This document shows, in pieces, positions 26,051-34,059 of a stretch of 64,000 nt of DNA. Below the pieces are notes generated by a model, which saw nothing but the letters and a program-made list of their open reading frames with translations, was not told the DNA's origin and did not search any database. The stretch is from Micrococcales bacterium (GTDB lineage: Bacteria; Actinomycetota; Actinomycetes; S36-B12; UBA10799): positions 62,001-126,000 of the forward strand of contig JADJCR010000015.1 of the NCBI GenBank assembly GCA_016703125.1, given 5' to 3'. The translations under genes were made by a program, and so were the position numbers. Numbering within the stretch: the stretch's first letter is position 1; every line of letters starts with the position of its first letter.

Positions 26051-26303
26051 GCGCCAACGCGGCCGCCAGCCGCTGCGGGTTGACCCGGTACACGTCGTGC
26101 ACTGCCCCGTCGACGAGCACGACGGGCACCTGGTCGGCGTACAGCTGCGAAAGCCGCGGGTCGTCACGGATCGAGATCTCGACGAAGTCGGTGTCGGTCT
26201 GCGCACAGACCACCTCCACCACCTCGCGCGCCACATCGCACAAGTGGCAGCCCGGCTTGCCGACGAGGATCACCCGCGCGCTCAGAGCGAGGTCACCGGC
26301 CAT
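26046..26303 (-). CDS. glutaredoxin-like (DUF836) protein
   Basis: An 85-residue thioredoxin-fold protein with the redox pair CHLC (residues 19-22) after the first strand VILVGKPG and the cis-Pro strand QVPVVLVDG. This is the glutaredoxin-like DUF836 group, likely a small cytoplasmic thiol-disulfide protein. The N-terminal ten residues are not typical, and the ATG at 26303 overlaps the ligase gene by 22 nt, so the true start may lie a few codons in. The stop codon lies inside repeat array C. Confidence 0.82.
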   Translation of the reverse strand: MAGDLALSARVILVGKPGCHLCDVAREVVEVVCAQTDTDFVEISIRDDPRLSQLYADQVPVVLVDGAVHDVYRVNPQRLAAALAP

Positions 26304-27772
26304 TCCTCACGCAGCCGGGCCTTGCTCACCTTGCCGGTCACCGAGTGCGGCAGATCGTCGACCACGTCCACGATCGTCGGGCATTTGAACCGCGCAAGAC
26401 GCGACGTGGCGAAGCCCAACACGTCCTCGGAGGTGATCCCGGAACCGGGATCCGTCACCACGTATGCCTTCACCGCCTCGCCGGTGTAGGGGTGCGTGAC
26501 GCCCATGACGGCGACCTCTACGACCCCGTCCATCTGCAGCAGTGCGTCCTCCACCTCGCGGGGGTACACGTTGAATCCGCTGACGATGATCAGCTCCTTG
26601 CGGCGGTCGACCAGCCGCAGGTCACCTTCGTCATCGCTGAACGCGACATCCCCGGTCGCGAACCACCCGTCGTCGTCGGGAGCGCCGGTGCCGTCGGGCC
26701 AGTACCCGCTGAACACGTTGTCGCCCCGCACGAAGATCTCGCCGGGATCACCCTCCCGCACGGGATCGCCGTCGGCGTCGCGCAGTTCCACCTCGATGCC
26801 CGGCAGCGGCTGCCCGACGAACCCCGGTTTGGGCCGGCCCGACACCAGGGAGGCGGTGATCACGGGGGAACACTCGGTCATCCCGTAGCCCTCCCAGATC
26901 GGCTTGCCCGTGAGCGTCTCGAACTGCTGCATGACGTTCAGCGGCAGCGGGGCCGCCCCGGAGACCAGCAGGCGCACCCCCGCCAGCATGTCGGCCAGTC
27001 CCTCCTGGACCGACCAGGCGACGTACATCGGCGGCGCCCCCGCCACGTTCGTGACGTGGTGTCTGCGCAGGGCAGTCAGGGCGGCCGCCGGGTCGAAGCG
27101 CTCGGTCAGCACGATGGTTGCGGCGTGCCGGGCGACCAGACCCAGCGTGGCGTTGAGGGCGTAGATGTGGAACAGCGGCAGGACGCACAGGACGACGTCG
27201 TCGCCGGTCGTGGCAGGTGGGTCACTGAGCGCGCTGAGTTGATCCAGATTCGCCGACAACGCACGGTGGGTCAGCATGGCGGCCTTCGGGCGTCCGCTGG
27301 TCCCGGAGGTGAACAGCAGCACCGCCAGGGACTCCGGGTCGGTGGGTTCGGTGGGCAGGGGCATACTGCCGACGGTGAACCGGCGCCATTCCTCCGTGCC
27401 GGTGCGCACAACATCCACGTCGAGCCCGTCAAGCACCGCCCCGAGGTCCGGCTCGGCCAGCACGAGTTGCACGTCGACATCAGAGAGCATCGTGGACAAT
27501 TCGGCCGCGGTGTAGCCGGTGTTGAACGGGACCGCCACCATGCCGGCGCGCAGGATGCCGAAGTAACTGGTGATGAATTCCAGGGTGTTGCGCTGCAGGA
27601 TGCCGATGCGGGAGCCGGGCTCCAGGCCATGGGCGATCAGACCGCTGGCCACGGCCCGGACCTGCCAGTCCACCTCGCTCCAGGTGGTCGTTCGCGCATC
27701 AGTGACCACGGCCGGGTGGCGCGGCCGCGATTGCGCCGCAATCCCGACGAAATCGGCAAGATTGGCCACCAC
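26282..27772 (-). CDS. long-chain acyl-CoA ligase (AMP-binding)
   Basis: Activates a carboxylic acid with ATP and CoA. The 496-residue protein shows the ANL-family motifs in order: LLFTSGTSGRPKAAM near 150, GYGMTECSP near 297, WFATGDVA near 385, the hinge and RKELIIVSGFNVYP near 405, and a catalytic Lys near the C-terminus (TGKVSKARL). This length fits a medium/long-chain acyl-CoA synthetase. The start is one of two adjacent GTGs (27772 or 27769), with TAAGAC about 7 nt upstream instead of a ribosome site. It may act in lipid metabolism with the nearby acyltransferase. Confidence 0.88.
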   Translation of the reverse strand: MVANLADFVGIAAQSRPRHPAVVTDARTTTWSEVDWQVRAVASGLIAHGLEPGSRIGILQRNTLEFITSYFGILRAGMVAVPFNTGYTAAELSTMLSDVDVQLVLAEPDLGAVLDGLDVDVVRTGTEEWRRFTVGSMPLPTEPTDPESLAVLLFTSGTSGRPKAAMLTHRALSANLDQLSALSDPPATTGDDVVLCVLPLFHIYALNATLGLVARHAATIVLTERFDPAAALTALRRHHVTNVAGAPPMYVAWSVQEGLADMLAGVRLLVSGAAPLPLNVMQQFETLTGKPIWEGYGMTECSPVITASLVSGRPKPGFVGQPLPGIEVELRDADGDPVREGDPGEIFVRGDNVFSGYWPDGTGAPDDDGWFATGDVAFSDDEGDLRLVDRRKELIIVSGFNVYPREVEDALLQMDGVVEVAVMGVTHPYTGEAVKAYVVTDPGSGITSEDVLGFATSRLARFKCPTIVDVVDDLPHSVTGKVSKARLREEWPVTSL

Positions 27773-27802
27773 GCCCGCAGTCTTACACACCTTGGCCTGG
27801 GC

Positions 27803-27808
27803 TAGCCT
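27803..27808 (+). promoter_or_regulatory. -10 box of a likely leaderless promoter
   Basis: TAGCCT ends 6 nt before the GTG at 27815. Only 42 bp separate this start from the divergent ligase start. Confidence 0.45.
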
Positions 27809-27814
27809 GCACAG

Positions 27815-28657
27815 GTGGAGCCCAACTCTGACCAGGTGGAATGGAAGGCCACGGAGATCGCCGACGCGGTGCCTGAACACGCCGATCCCCGGGCAGCGGC
27901 CTTCTTCGACATCGACAACACCCTCATCCACGGGGCCTCGATGTTCCACTGGGCGCGCGGGCTGGCCAAGCACCAGTACCTGACCAAGGGCCAGATCCTC
28001 GACTTCGTGTGGAAACAGACGCGGTTCATCGTGGTCGGCAAGGAAGATCCCGACGACATGCATGACGTGACGCAGGAGGCGCTGGGTCTGGTTGCGGGAC
28101 GCAACCAGGCCGAACTCGTGCAACTGACCCGGGAGATCTTCAACGAGTACATGATCGATCGGTTCTGGCCGGGCACAGTGGCGCTGGCGCAGGGACACCT
28201 CGACGCTGGGCAGCGGGTGTGGCTGGTGTCCGCGGCCCCCGTCGAACTCGCAGAACTGATCGCCGAGCACCTCGGGCTGTCCGGGGCACTGGGCACGGTC
28301 TCCGAGCAGGTGGGCGGGATCTACACCGGTCGGCTGGTCGGGCGGCCGTTGCACGGAGAGGCCAAAGCCGAGGCGATCGCCGAACTCGCCGCCCGGGAGG
28401 GGCTGGACCTGAGCCGGTGTGCCGCCTACTCCGACTCGGCGAACGACATCCCCATGCTGTCCCTGGTCGGCACCCCGGTGGCGGTCAACCCCGACCGCGC
28501 CTTGCGCTTGCACGCCCGCCGCAACGAGTGGACCGTGCGGGACTACCGCACCGCCCGCCGGGTCATCAAGATCACTGCGCCGGCGGTGGGGGTCGCGGGC
28601 CTGGCGACGGGGATCGCGGTGGGCACGGTCATGGCCCGCCGCGCACTGCGCACCTGA
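27815..28657 (+). CDS. HAD-IB family phosphatase (SerB-like) with C-terminal membrane segment
   Basis: A 280-residue HAD hydrolase. Motif I is FFDIDNTLIHG with nucleophile D32 and acid D34; motif II is VWLVSAAP; motif IV is YSDSANDIPML near 207. The helical cap between 50 and 120 matches the HAD-IB group that includes phosphoserine phosphatase and lysophosphatidic-acid-type phosphatases. The last 25 residues are hydrophobic and end in Arg, so the protein may be membrane-tethered. In mycobacteria, HAD-IB proteins of this type sit near the galE2/acyltransferase block, as here. A phospholipid-related substrate is possible. Confidence 0.85.
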   Translation: MEPNSDQVEWKATEIADAVPEHADPRAAAFFDIDNTLIHGASMFHWARGLAKHQYLTKGQILDFVWKQTRFIVVGKEDPDDMHDVTQEALGLVAGRNQAELVQLTREIFNEYMIDRFWPGTVALAQGHLDAGQRVWLVSAAPVELAELIAEHLGLSGALGTVSEQVGGIYTGRLVGRPLHGEAKAEAIAELAAREGLDLSRCAAYSDSANDIPMLSLVGTPVAVNPDRALRLHARRNEWTVRDYRTARRVIKITAPAVGVAGLATGIAVGTVMARRALRT

Positions 28658-28674
28658 CGCGCGCCTTCGGAATT

Positions 28675-28744
28675 ACGAAGGTGCGGGCCGCCAGCCGAAC
28701 CAGCACCTCATTCACAAACCGGCCCGTGGGCCCGGCACCTTCGT
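28675..28744. terminator. possible terminator hairpin between convergent genes
   Basis: A 10-bp perfect inverted repeat (ACGAAGGTGC, 28675-28684, with 28735-28744) enclosing a further GC-rich repeat (GGGCC...GGCCC). It has no T-run, so it may be a stable mRNA end or a weak terminator. Confidence 0.4.
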
Positions 28745-28753
28745 CGCAGAAAC

Positions 28754-29641
28754 CTAGAAGAACACCGACCGGCGGGCGACCAGCAAGCGGTACAGGGTCT
28801 GCTGGATCGTCTCGCGGACCTGGTCGGTGAGGTCGAAGACCAACATCGGGTCGTCGGCGGCACCCTCGGGGAACTCGTCGGTGCGGATCGGCTCACCGAA
28901 CTCGATGATCCACTTGCTCGGCAGCGGGACCATCCCCAGCGGTCCCAACCACGGGAAGGTCGGCGTGATCGGGAAATACGGCGACCCCACCATCCGGGCC
29001 AGCAACTTGGCGTTGCCGATGATCGGGTAGATCTCCTCGGCACCTACGATCGAACAGGGAATGATCGGGGTCTTCGTCCGCAGTGCGGCTGCGACGAAAC
29101 CCCCGCGGCCGAAGCGCTGCAACTTGTACCGCTCGCTGAAGGGCTTGCCGATCCCCTTGAACCCTTCCGGCCAGACACCGACCAGTTCACCGCCGGACAG
29201 CAACCGCTCGGCGTCGGGGGCGCAGGCCAGCGTGTGCCCGGCCTTGCGCGACAGCTCCGCCACAACCGGCAACTGGAAGACGAGGTCGGCGCCGAGCATG
29301 CGCAGGTGACGGTGGGCCGGGTGGTGGTCCCAGATGGCCAGTTGCGTCATCATCGAATCGATCGCCACGGTGCCCGAGTGGTTGCCCACCAGCAGTGCGC
29401 CACCGGTGTCGGGGATGTTCTCCAGGCCGCGGGTCTCGATGCGGAACCACTTCTTGTACAACGGCCGGAACGGCGCCAGCAGAATGCGGTCGGTGAGTTC
29501 CGGGTCGAAGCCGAAGTCGTCGACCTCGTACTCGCCGGTCAGCCGGCGGCGCAGAAAGGCCAGGGCGCCGGCGACCCGGGTGTCCCAGTCGACATGCTCC
29601 TCCGTACCGGGCAACGGGTTCGCCTCGTCGGGCTGCTCCAC
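28754..29641 (-). CDS. lysophospholipid acyltransferase family protein (PlsC-like)
   Basis: An acyltransferase of 295 residues as read here. The catalytic block is GNHSGTVAID (N87, H88, D95); spacing between His and Asp is six rather than the usual four. GVWPEGFKGIGK near 150 is the phosphate-binding loop. The family esterifies lysophosphatidate or related lipids at the membrane face. Homologues lie beside galE2 in mycobacteria (Rv0502 type). The GTG at 29641 has no ribosome site; the natural start is probably the GTG at 29757 in another frame (see next entry). Confidence 0.85.
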   Translation of the reverse strand: MEQPDEANPLPGTEEHVDWDTRVAGALAFLRRRLTGEYEVDDFGFDPELTDRILLAPFRPLYKKWFRIETRGLENIPDTGGALLVGNHSGTVAIDSMMTQLAIWDHHPAHRHLRMLGADLVFQLPVVAELSRKAGHTLACAPDAERLLSGGELVGVWPEGFKGIGKPFSERYKLQRFGRGGFVAAALRTKTPIIPCSIVGAEEIYPIIGNAKLLARMVGSPYFPITPTFPWLGPLGMVPLPSKWIIEFGEPIRTDEFPEGAADDPMLVFDLTDQVRETIQQTLYRLLVARRSVFF

Positions 29642-29757
29642 TGCCGCGGTGCTCGCCCGACTGGCGCGGGCACCCGAGCGGGGGCGGCCTTCTTCGCCGC
29701 CGGCTTCTTCTTCTTGGCGTCCTTGCCCTTGATGGGGATCACGCGTGCGTCAGGCAC
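29642..29757 (-). pseudogene. frameshifted N-terminus of the PlsC-like acyltransferase
   Basis: A GTG at 29757, 4 nt after the SDR stop and behind GGGAAGGG, opens a reading frame starting MPDARVIPIKGKD, then a Lys/Ala-rich stretch (AKKKKPAAKKAAPAR). This is a normal basic leader for these acyltransferases, but it is out of frame with the catalytic part. Continuing the downstream frame backwards gives ARASRASTAAVEQP, so a single-base slip near the CCCCC run at about 29685 would join them into one protein of about 334 residues. Confidence 0.6.
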
Positions 29758-29761
29758 CGGC

Positions 29762-30784
29762 TCAGCCCTTCCCGGTCAGCAGCGAAAGCAGTTGGTCCTC
29801 GATGTTCTCCACGCGCTCCGGCGGCAGCAGGCGGTTGAGGTTGCGCCCCTCGACGAAGGCGTCGAACGTCTCCGGGGTGGTGTGCTGGGGCACGAAGCCG
29901 AACTCGGTGCGCATCCGCGTGGTGTCGATGCCCCGACCATAGGTGAGGAACCGGACTTGCTCCGGGGAGAAGTCGGCCAGCCCCAGGCGCCGGAATGTAG
30001 CACCCACCGCGAATGCGAAGGGACTGGCGATGGGGAACACGGGCCGTCCCGCCCGTCGCGCCGCCTGCGACACCAGGATCACCCCGTCGCCCGCGACGTT
30101 GTACGTCCCGGGGTGCTCCTCGATGGTGGCCCGGCGCAGGGCGTCGAGACCGTCGTCCTCGTGGATGAACTGCATGCGCGCGTCGAACCCGAGCACTACC
30201 GGGATCACCGGCAGCGAGAAGTAGGTGGTCATCGGCGTCTGCACGCGCGGGCCGAAGAAGTTGGCGAACCGCAGTGTGGTGACAGAGACATCGGGGCGCC
30301 GTCGCGCGAAGCCGCGCACGTAAGCCTCCACCTCGACGCTGTCCTTCGCCCAGCCTGAGGTGGGGGCGTGCTTGGGCTCCATCTCTTCGGTGAACATGGC
30401 CGGATCCCGCGGCCCGGCGCCGTACACCGACGACGTGGACTTGATCACCAACTTGCGCACAGTCGGGGACTTCTGGCACGCGGCGAGCAACTGCATGGTG
30501 CCGATGACGTTGATCTCCTTCATCGACATCCGGCCGCCGGCCTGCATCGGCGTGGCGATCACACCCATGTGCACGACCGTGTCGACCTGGGCGGCCTCGA
30601 TCACCTTGGCGATGATGGGATTGCGGATGTCCGCGCGCACGAACTCCGCACCCCCGATCTCCTGCCGGGGGGCAACGACATCCACGCCGATCACCCGGTC
30701 GACGCTGGGATCCTGCGTCAGGATCTGAGCCATCCGCCCCCCGAGGTGGCGGGAGACGCCGGTGACCAGGACGACCTGTCCCAT
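29762..30784 (-). CDS. NAD-dependent epimerase/dehydratase-like SDR (GalE2 type)
   Basis: A 340-residue extended short-chain dehydrogenase. The nucleotide loop is TGVSRHLGG (8-16), close to TGxxGxxG. The SSVYG block (118-122) provides the usual Ser region. At the place of the catalytic YxxxK the sequence reads GWAKDSVEVE, so the Tyr appears to be Trp (W145), and I cannot find another YxxxK. It may therefore be a binding or regulatory SDR. It stands in the same order as galE2 in the mycobacterial proC-bS22-galE2-acyltransferase block. ATG at 30784, shortly after the bS22-like gene. Confidence 0.8.
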   Translation of the reverse strand: MGQVVLVTGVSRHLGGRMAQILTQDPSVDRVIGVDVVAPRQEIGGAEFVRADIRNPIIAKVIEAAQVDTVVHMGVIATPMQAGGRMSMKEINVIGTMQLLAACQKSPTVRKLVIKSTSSVYGAGPRDPAMFTEEMEPKHAPTSGWAKDSVEVEAYVRGFARRRPDVSVTTLRFANFFGPRVQTPMTTYFSLPVIPVVLGFDARMQFIHEDDGLDALRRATIEEHPGTYNVAGDGVILVSQAARRAGRPVFPIASPFAFAVGATFRRLGLADFSPEQVRFLTYGRGIDTTRMRTEFGFVPQHTTPETFDAFVEGRNLNRLLPPERVENIEDQLLSLLTGKG

Positions 30785-30789
30785 GTGCG

Positions 30790-30888
30790 CTACTTCTTGT
30801 TACGGCGCTGCACGCGCGTCTTCTTCAGCAGCTTGCGGTGCTTCTTCTTGGCCATGCGCTTGCGACGCTTCTTGACCACCGAACCCAT
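30790..30888 (-). CDS. 32-residue bS22/AURKAIP1-type ribosomal protein
   Basis: A very small, extremely basic protein (more than half Lys/Arg) with the family pattern KKRRKRMAKKKHRKLLKK and the ending RVQRRNKK. It corresponds to mycobacterial Rv0500B-type proteins, found on the small ribosomal subunit and related to mitochondrial AURKAIP1/COX24. The ATG at 30888 follows GAGGAGG at 6 nt. It lies 5 bp upstream of the SDR gene, as in mycobacteria, and is easily missed by gene callers. Confidence 0.92.
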   Translation of the reverse strand: MGSVVKKRRKRMAKKKHRKLLKKTRVQRRNKK

Positions 30889-30934
30889 TGGGCCTCCTCT
30901 TAGGGACGTCGAATCAGAACCCAGGGTAGTCGGC

Positions 30935-32110
30935 TCAGAACATGGGATCCGGGTCCGGGTCGATCCCCAGGTGCGGGAAGGCCGCCCGCCGCGTGGCCAG
31001 GACGGCCGCGTCGACCGGGTCATCGGGGTTGTAGCCCACTTCCCAGCTGCGCATCCACGGGTCCCGGCCATTGCCCATGACCGTCGGCGGATCGAGGTCC
31101 AGGACGTTGCGGACCAGCCCCTGGAACGCCTCCGGGGTCGCGGCGGTGGGGTCGATGGGACGGTCGAGGGCCTCGGCCAGCAGGTGCGTCCATGCCAGGG
31201 GCACGACGTCCACCCACTCATAACCACCCCCGCCGGTGGCGATCCAGCGGCCCTGCGAGTGCGCGTGGGCGAGCCGGTGCAGCGCCTGGTAGGACATCCG
31301 CTGCCCCTCGAGGCTCAACGACAGATGCGCCAGCGGGTCGGCGAAGTGACTGTCGCACCCCTGCTGGGAGACCAGGAACTGCGGCTGGAAGGCCTGCAGT
31401 GCCGGTGGCACGATGGCGTCGAACGCGCGCAGCCAGTGGTTGTCCGCGGTCCCCGGCGGCAACGCCACATTGATGGCGCTGCCCTCCGCGCCCTCGCCAC
31501 CGACCTCGTTGGGCCAGCCGGTGCCCGGGAAGAGGGTGCGCGGACTCTCGTGGATCGAGATGGTGAGCACCCGGGGGTCGTCCCAGAAGTGCTGCTGCAC
31601 CCCGTCGCCGTGGTGTACGTCGACGTCGACGTACGCGACCCGCTCGACCCCTTGGTCCAGCAGCCACTGGATGCTCACCGCCAGGTCGTTGTACACGCAG
31701 AATCCGGACGCGCGGTCGGGCATCGAATGGTGCAGGCCACCGGCGAAGTTGACTCCATGATCGGCCTCTCCCCGATAGACCGCCTGCGTCACGGAGAGAG
31801 TGGCTGCGCACACGAGTTCGGCGTAGGTGTGCATGTCGGGGAAGATCGGCACGTCGTCGGTGCCCAGCCCGTGACTGCCGTGAGTCTCGGCCTGCACGGC
31901 CGCCACATACTCGGGGGTGTGCACGCGGTGCAACAGGCCGTCGGGCAGCGGGGCCGGTGAGACCAGGGCGAGGTTTGGGTCCTCGATCAGGCCGAAGTCC
32001 CGCGACAGCCGGTAGGCCAACTGCACCCGCACCGGCGCCAGCGGGTGTCCGGGGCCGAAGTCGTAATGCCGAAGTTCATCGTCCCAGACGAAGGCGACCC
32101 GGTGGCTCAT
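30935..32110 (-). CDS. AcuC-type histone deacetylase-family protein
   Basis: A 391-residue class of zinc deacetylase. Motifs: LHHSMPDRASGFCVYND (about 126-142, with the catalytic HH pair), YVDVDVHHGDGVQ (zinc Asp and His), SQQGCDSH and TGGGGYE near 300. The bacterial relatives deacetylate acetyl-CoA synthetase (AcuC) or polyamines. The ATG at 32110 is preferred over the GTG three codons upstream because TAGCGT ends 7 nt before it. It is divergent from proC; this gene is an insertion relative to the mycobacterial gene order. Confidence 0.88.
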   Translation of the reverse strand: MSHRVAFVWDDELRHYDFGPGHPLAPVRVQLAYRLSRDFGLIEDPNLALVSPAPLPDGLLHRVHTPEYVAAVQAETHGSHGLGTDDVPIFPDMHTYAELVCAATLSVTQAVYRGEADHGVNFAGGLHHSMPDRASGFCVYNDLAVSIQWLLDQGVERVAYVDVDVHHGDGVQQHFWDDPRVLTISIHESPRTLFPGTGWPNEVGGEGAEGSAINVALPPGTADNHWLRAFDAIVPPALQAFQPQFLVSQQGCDSHFADPLAHLSLSLEGQRMSYQALHRLAHAHSQGRWIATGGGGYEWVDVVPLAWTHLLAEALDRPIDPTAATPEAFQGLVRNVLDLDPPTVMGNGRDPWMRSWEVGYNPDDPVDAAVLATRRAAFPHLGIDPDPDPMF

Positions 32111-32117
32111 GTCAGAC

Positions 32118-32123
32118 ACGCTA
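32118..32123 (-). promoter_or_regulatory. -10 box of a likely leaderless promoter
   Basis: TAGCGT on the minus strand ends 7 nt before the ATG at 32110, deciding that start over the upstream GTG. Confidence 0.45.
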
Positions 32124-32174
32124 CCGACCCTGCTCCCTCCGGCGGGTTCGAATCAACTCCGGCGGTGCTGGGAG

Positions 32175-32180
32175 TACGGT
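32175..32180 (+). promoter_or_regulatory. -10 box of a likely leaderless promoter
   Basis: TACGGT ends 7 nt before the proC ATG at 32188. Confidence 0.45.
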
Positions 32181-32187
32181 GTCGGCC

Positions 32188-32988
32188 ATGGGTGTGGTTG
32201 CGATCGTCGGGGCCGGCGTGATGGGTGAGGCACTGCTGTCGGGGTTGCTGCGCGGTGACCGGATGGGCGACACGTTCGTCGTCGCCGACAAGCGACTGGA
32301 CCGGGTGGTGGAGTTGCGGGACCGGTACGGCGTCGAGACCGCCACCAACGTCGAAGCGGCCCGCGAAGCAGATGTCGTGGTGCTGGTGGTCAAACCCCAG
32401 GACATCTTCACCGTCGCGCAGGAGATCGCCGGAGAACTCAAACCCGACGCACTGGTGGTATCGCTGGCGGCTGGCGTGACGACCGCTTCCCTGGAGCAGC
32501 GCCTGCCCGCGGACACCCCCGTGGTGCGGGTCATGCCCAACACTCCGGCGCTGGTCGACCAGGGCATGTCCGCCGTCTCGCCGGGGGCTCACTGCACCGA
32601 GGATCACGTGGCGATGGCAGTACGGCTCATGGCGTGCGTGGGCAAGGTCGTCGAGGTGCCCGAACGACTGCAGGATGCGGTCACCGCGATCTCCGGGTCA
32701 GGTCCGGCGTACATCTTCTTCACCGTCGAGGCCATGATCGAGGCCGGCGTGGGCCTTGGCCTGCCGCGGCGCCTGGCCACGGAGTTGACGCTGCAGACTG
32801 TGTTCGGCGCGGCCACCATGCTGCGGGAGACCGGCGAACACCCGGTTGTGCTGCGGGAGAACGTCACCTCGCCGGCCGGCACCACGGCGGCGGCATTGCG
32901 GATCCTGGAGGACCACAAGGTGCGCGCGGCGTTTCTCGCCGCGTTGGAGGCCGCCCGCAACAGGTCGATCGAACTGGCCGGCGGCTGA
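32188..32988 (+). CDS. proC: pyrroline-5-carboxylate reductase
   Basis: Last step of proline synthesis: reduces P5C with NAD(P)H. The 266-residue protein is of standard length, with the Rossmann loop VGAGVMGEALLSG (7-19), VVKPQD, RVMPNTPALV near 114 and the signature SGSGPAYIFF near 170, followed by TSPAGTTAAAL near the C-terminus. The leaderless TACGGT box supports the ATG. The 133 bp downstream, before the convergent ppk2 end, carry a short GC hairpin but no gene. Confidence 0.94.
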   Translation: MGVVAIVGAGVMGEALLSGLLRGDRMGDTFVVADKRLDRVVELRDRYGVETATNVEAAREADVVVLVVKPQDIFTVAQEIAGELKPDALVVSLAAGVTTASLEQRLPADTPVVRVMPNTPALVDQGMSAVSPGAHCTEDHVAMAVRLMACVGKVVEVPERLQDAVTAISGSGPAYIFFTVEAMIEAGVGLGLPRRLATELTLQTVFGAATMLRETGEHPVVLRENVTSPAGTTAAALRILEDHKVRAAFLAALEAARNRSIELAGG

Positions 32989-33121
32989 GGCCGGCCGGGT
33001 CGCAGCCGCCCGCCGCGGAGCAGCGTGATGAGCGGGCAGTAGGGCCAGCCGGAGCACAACCAGCCCCTTGTGCAGGGTGGTCCATCAATCCCGACCACCA
33101 TCCGAAGGTCGGCTTCGGCGC

Positions 33122-33967
33122 TCAGAACGGGGTCGGGATGCGGTGCAGCGGCATGTCGGGCTCGACGTACCCGCGGGGGGTGGGCTTCCTGGGCATCGTC
33201 GTCTGCGACGGCGGCAGCGGCTCGTAAGGGATCTGGCTGAGCAGGTGCGAGATGATGTTCAGCCGGCCGCGCTTCTTGTCGTCGTTGTCGACCACGAACC
33301 ACGGCGCCCATGCCGTGTCGGTTGCCGCGAGCATTGCGTCCCGCGCCCGGCAGTACTGGTAGTGGCGGCTGTAGGACTTCAGATCCGTCGGGGACAGCTT
33401 CCACACCTTGCGGGGGTCGTCGATCCGGTTGCCCAGCCGCCGGGTCTGCTCGGCAACGCTCACGTTGAGCCAGTACTTGAGCAAGATGATCCCGTTGTCG
33501 ACCATGGCCTTCTCGACCGCGGGGGTCATCTCCAGGAACCTGTCTGTCTGCTCCTGTGTGCAGTACCCCATCACCGGCTCGACGCCGGCCCGGTTGTACC
33601 AACTGCGGTCGAAGATCGCGACCTCGCCGGCCGACGGGAAGTGCGCCATGTAGCGCTGGACGTACATCTGGGACTGCTCGCGCTCGGTCGGGGCGGGCAG
33701 TGCGATGTGCTTGAACACCCGCGGGCTGGTGCGCTCGGTGATGCGGCGGATCGTGCCGCCCTTGCCCGCCGAGTCCAGGCCCTCGAACACGATGCAGATC
33801 TTCGCCCCTGAAGTCTTGACCCACTCCTGCATGGCCACCAGTTCGCCCTGCAGCACACGCATGTGCTGCTCGTATTCCTTGTTCTTCATCTTCGGCGGTG
33901 GACCCGATGCCCGCCCTTGTTCATCGACTGGTGCCGGGCTCTTTGCCTTCTTGTGCTTCTTGCCCAT
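33122..33967 (-). CDS. ppk2: polyphosphate kinase 2
   Basis: Transfers phosphate between polyphosphate and nucleotides. The 281-residue one-domain protein has Walker A FEGLDSAGKGG (61-71) and Walker B DRSWYNRAGVEPV (120-132), with the lid helices RRITERTSPR. One-domain class I PPK2 enzymes usually make GTP or ATP from polyphosphate. The ATG at 33967 (MGKKHKK) is chosen because GAGGAG lies 9 nt upstream; ten further in-frame codons precede it. Together with a Ppx/GppA-type gene 2.6 kb away it suggests active polyphosphate turnover. Confidence 0.93.
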   Translation of the reverse strand: MGKKHKKAKSPAPVDEQGRASGPPPKMKNKEYEQHMRVLQGELVAMQEWVKTSGAKICIVFEGLDSAGKGGTIRRITERTSPRVFKHIALPAPTEREQSQMYVQRYMAHFPSAGEVAIFDRSWYNRAGVEPVMGYCTQEQTDRFLEMTPAVEKAMVDNGIILLKYWLNVSVAEQTRRLGNRIDDPRKVWKLSPTDLKSYSRHYQYCRARDAMLAATDTAWAPWFVVDNDDKKRGRLNIISHLLSQIPYEPLPPSQTTMPRKPTPRGYVEPDMPLHRIPTPF

Positions 33968-34059
33968 GATCGCCACTCCTCGCGTCGGCCGGTGCACGAC
34001 GAGACTACCCGCGGATCGCGGTCGCGGGGTCCAATCTCGGGTGAGCGGCGGCGGCGCCG

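Noticed and set aside
29539..29757. A separate 72-residue gene
   Set aside because: Only its first half is protein-like (basic leader); the second half is out-of-frame acyltransferase sequence, so it is treated as the displaced N-terminus.
32989..33121. Possible small gene in the gap between proC and ppk2
   Set aside because: No start with a ribosome site or -10 box and no recognisable peptide; a GC-rich hairpin overlapping the proC stop lacks a T-run, so it was not called as a terminator either.
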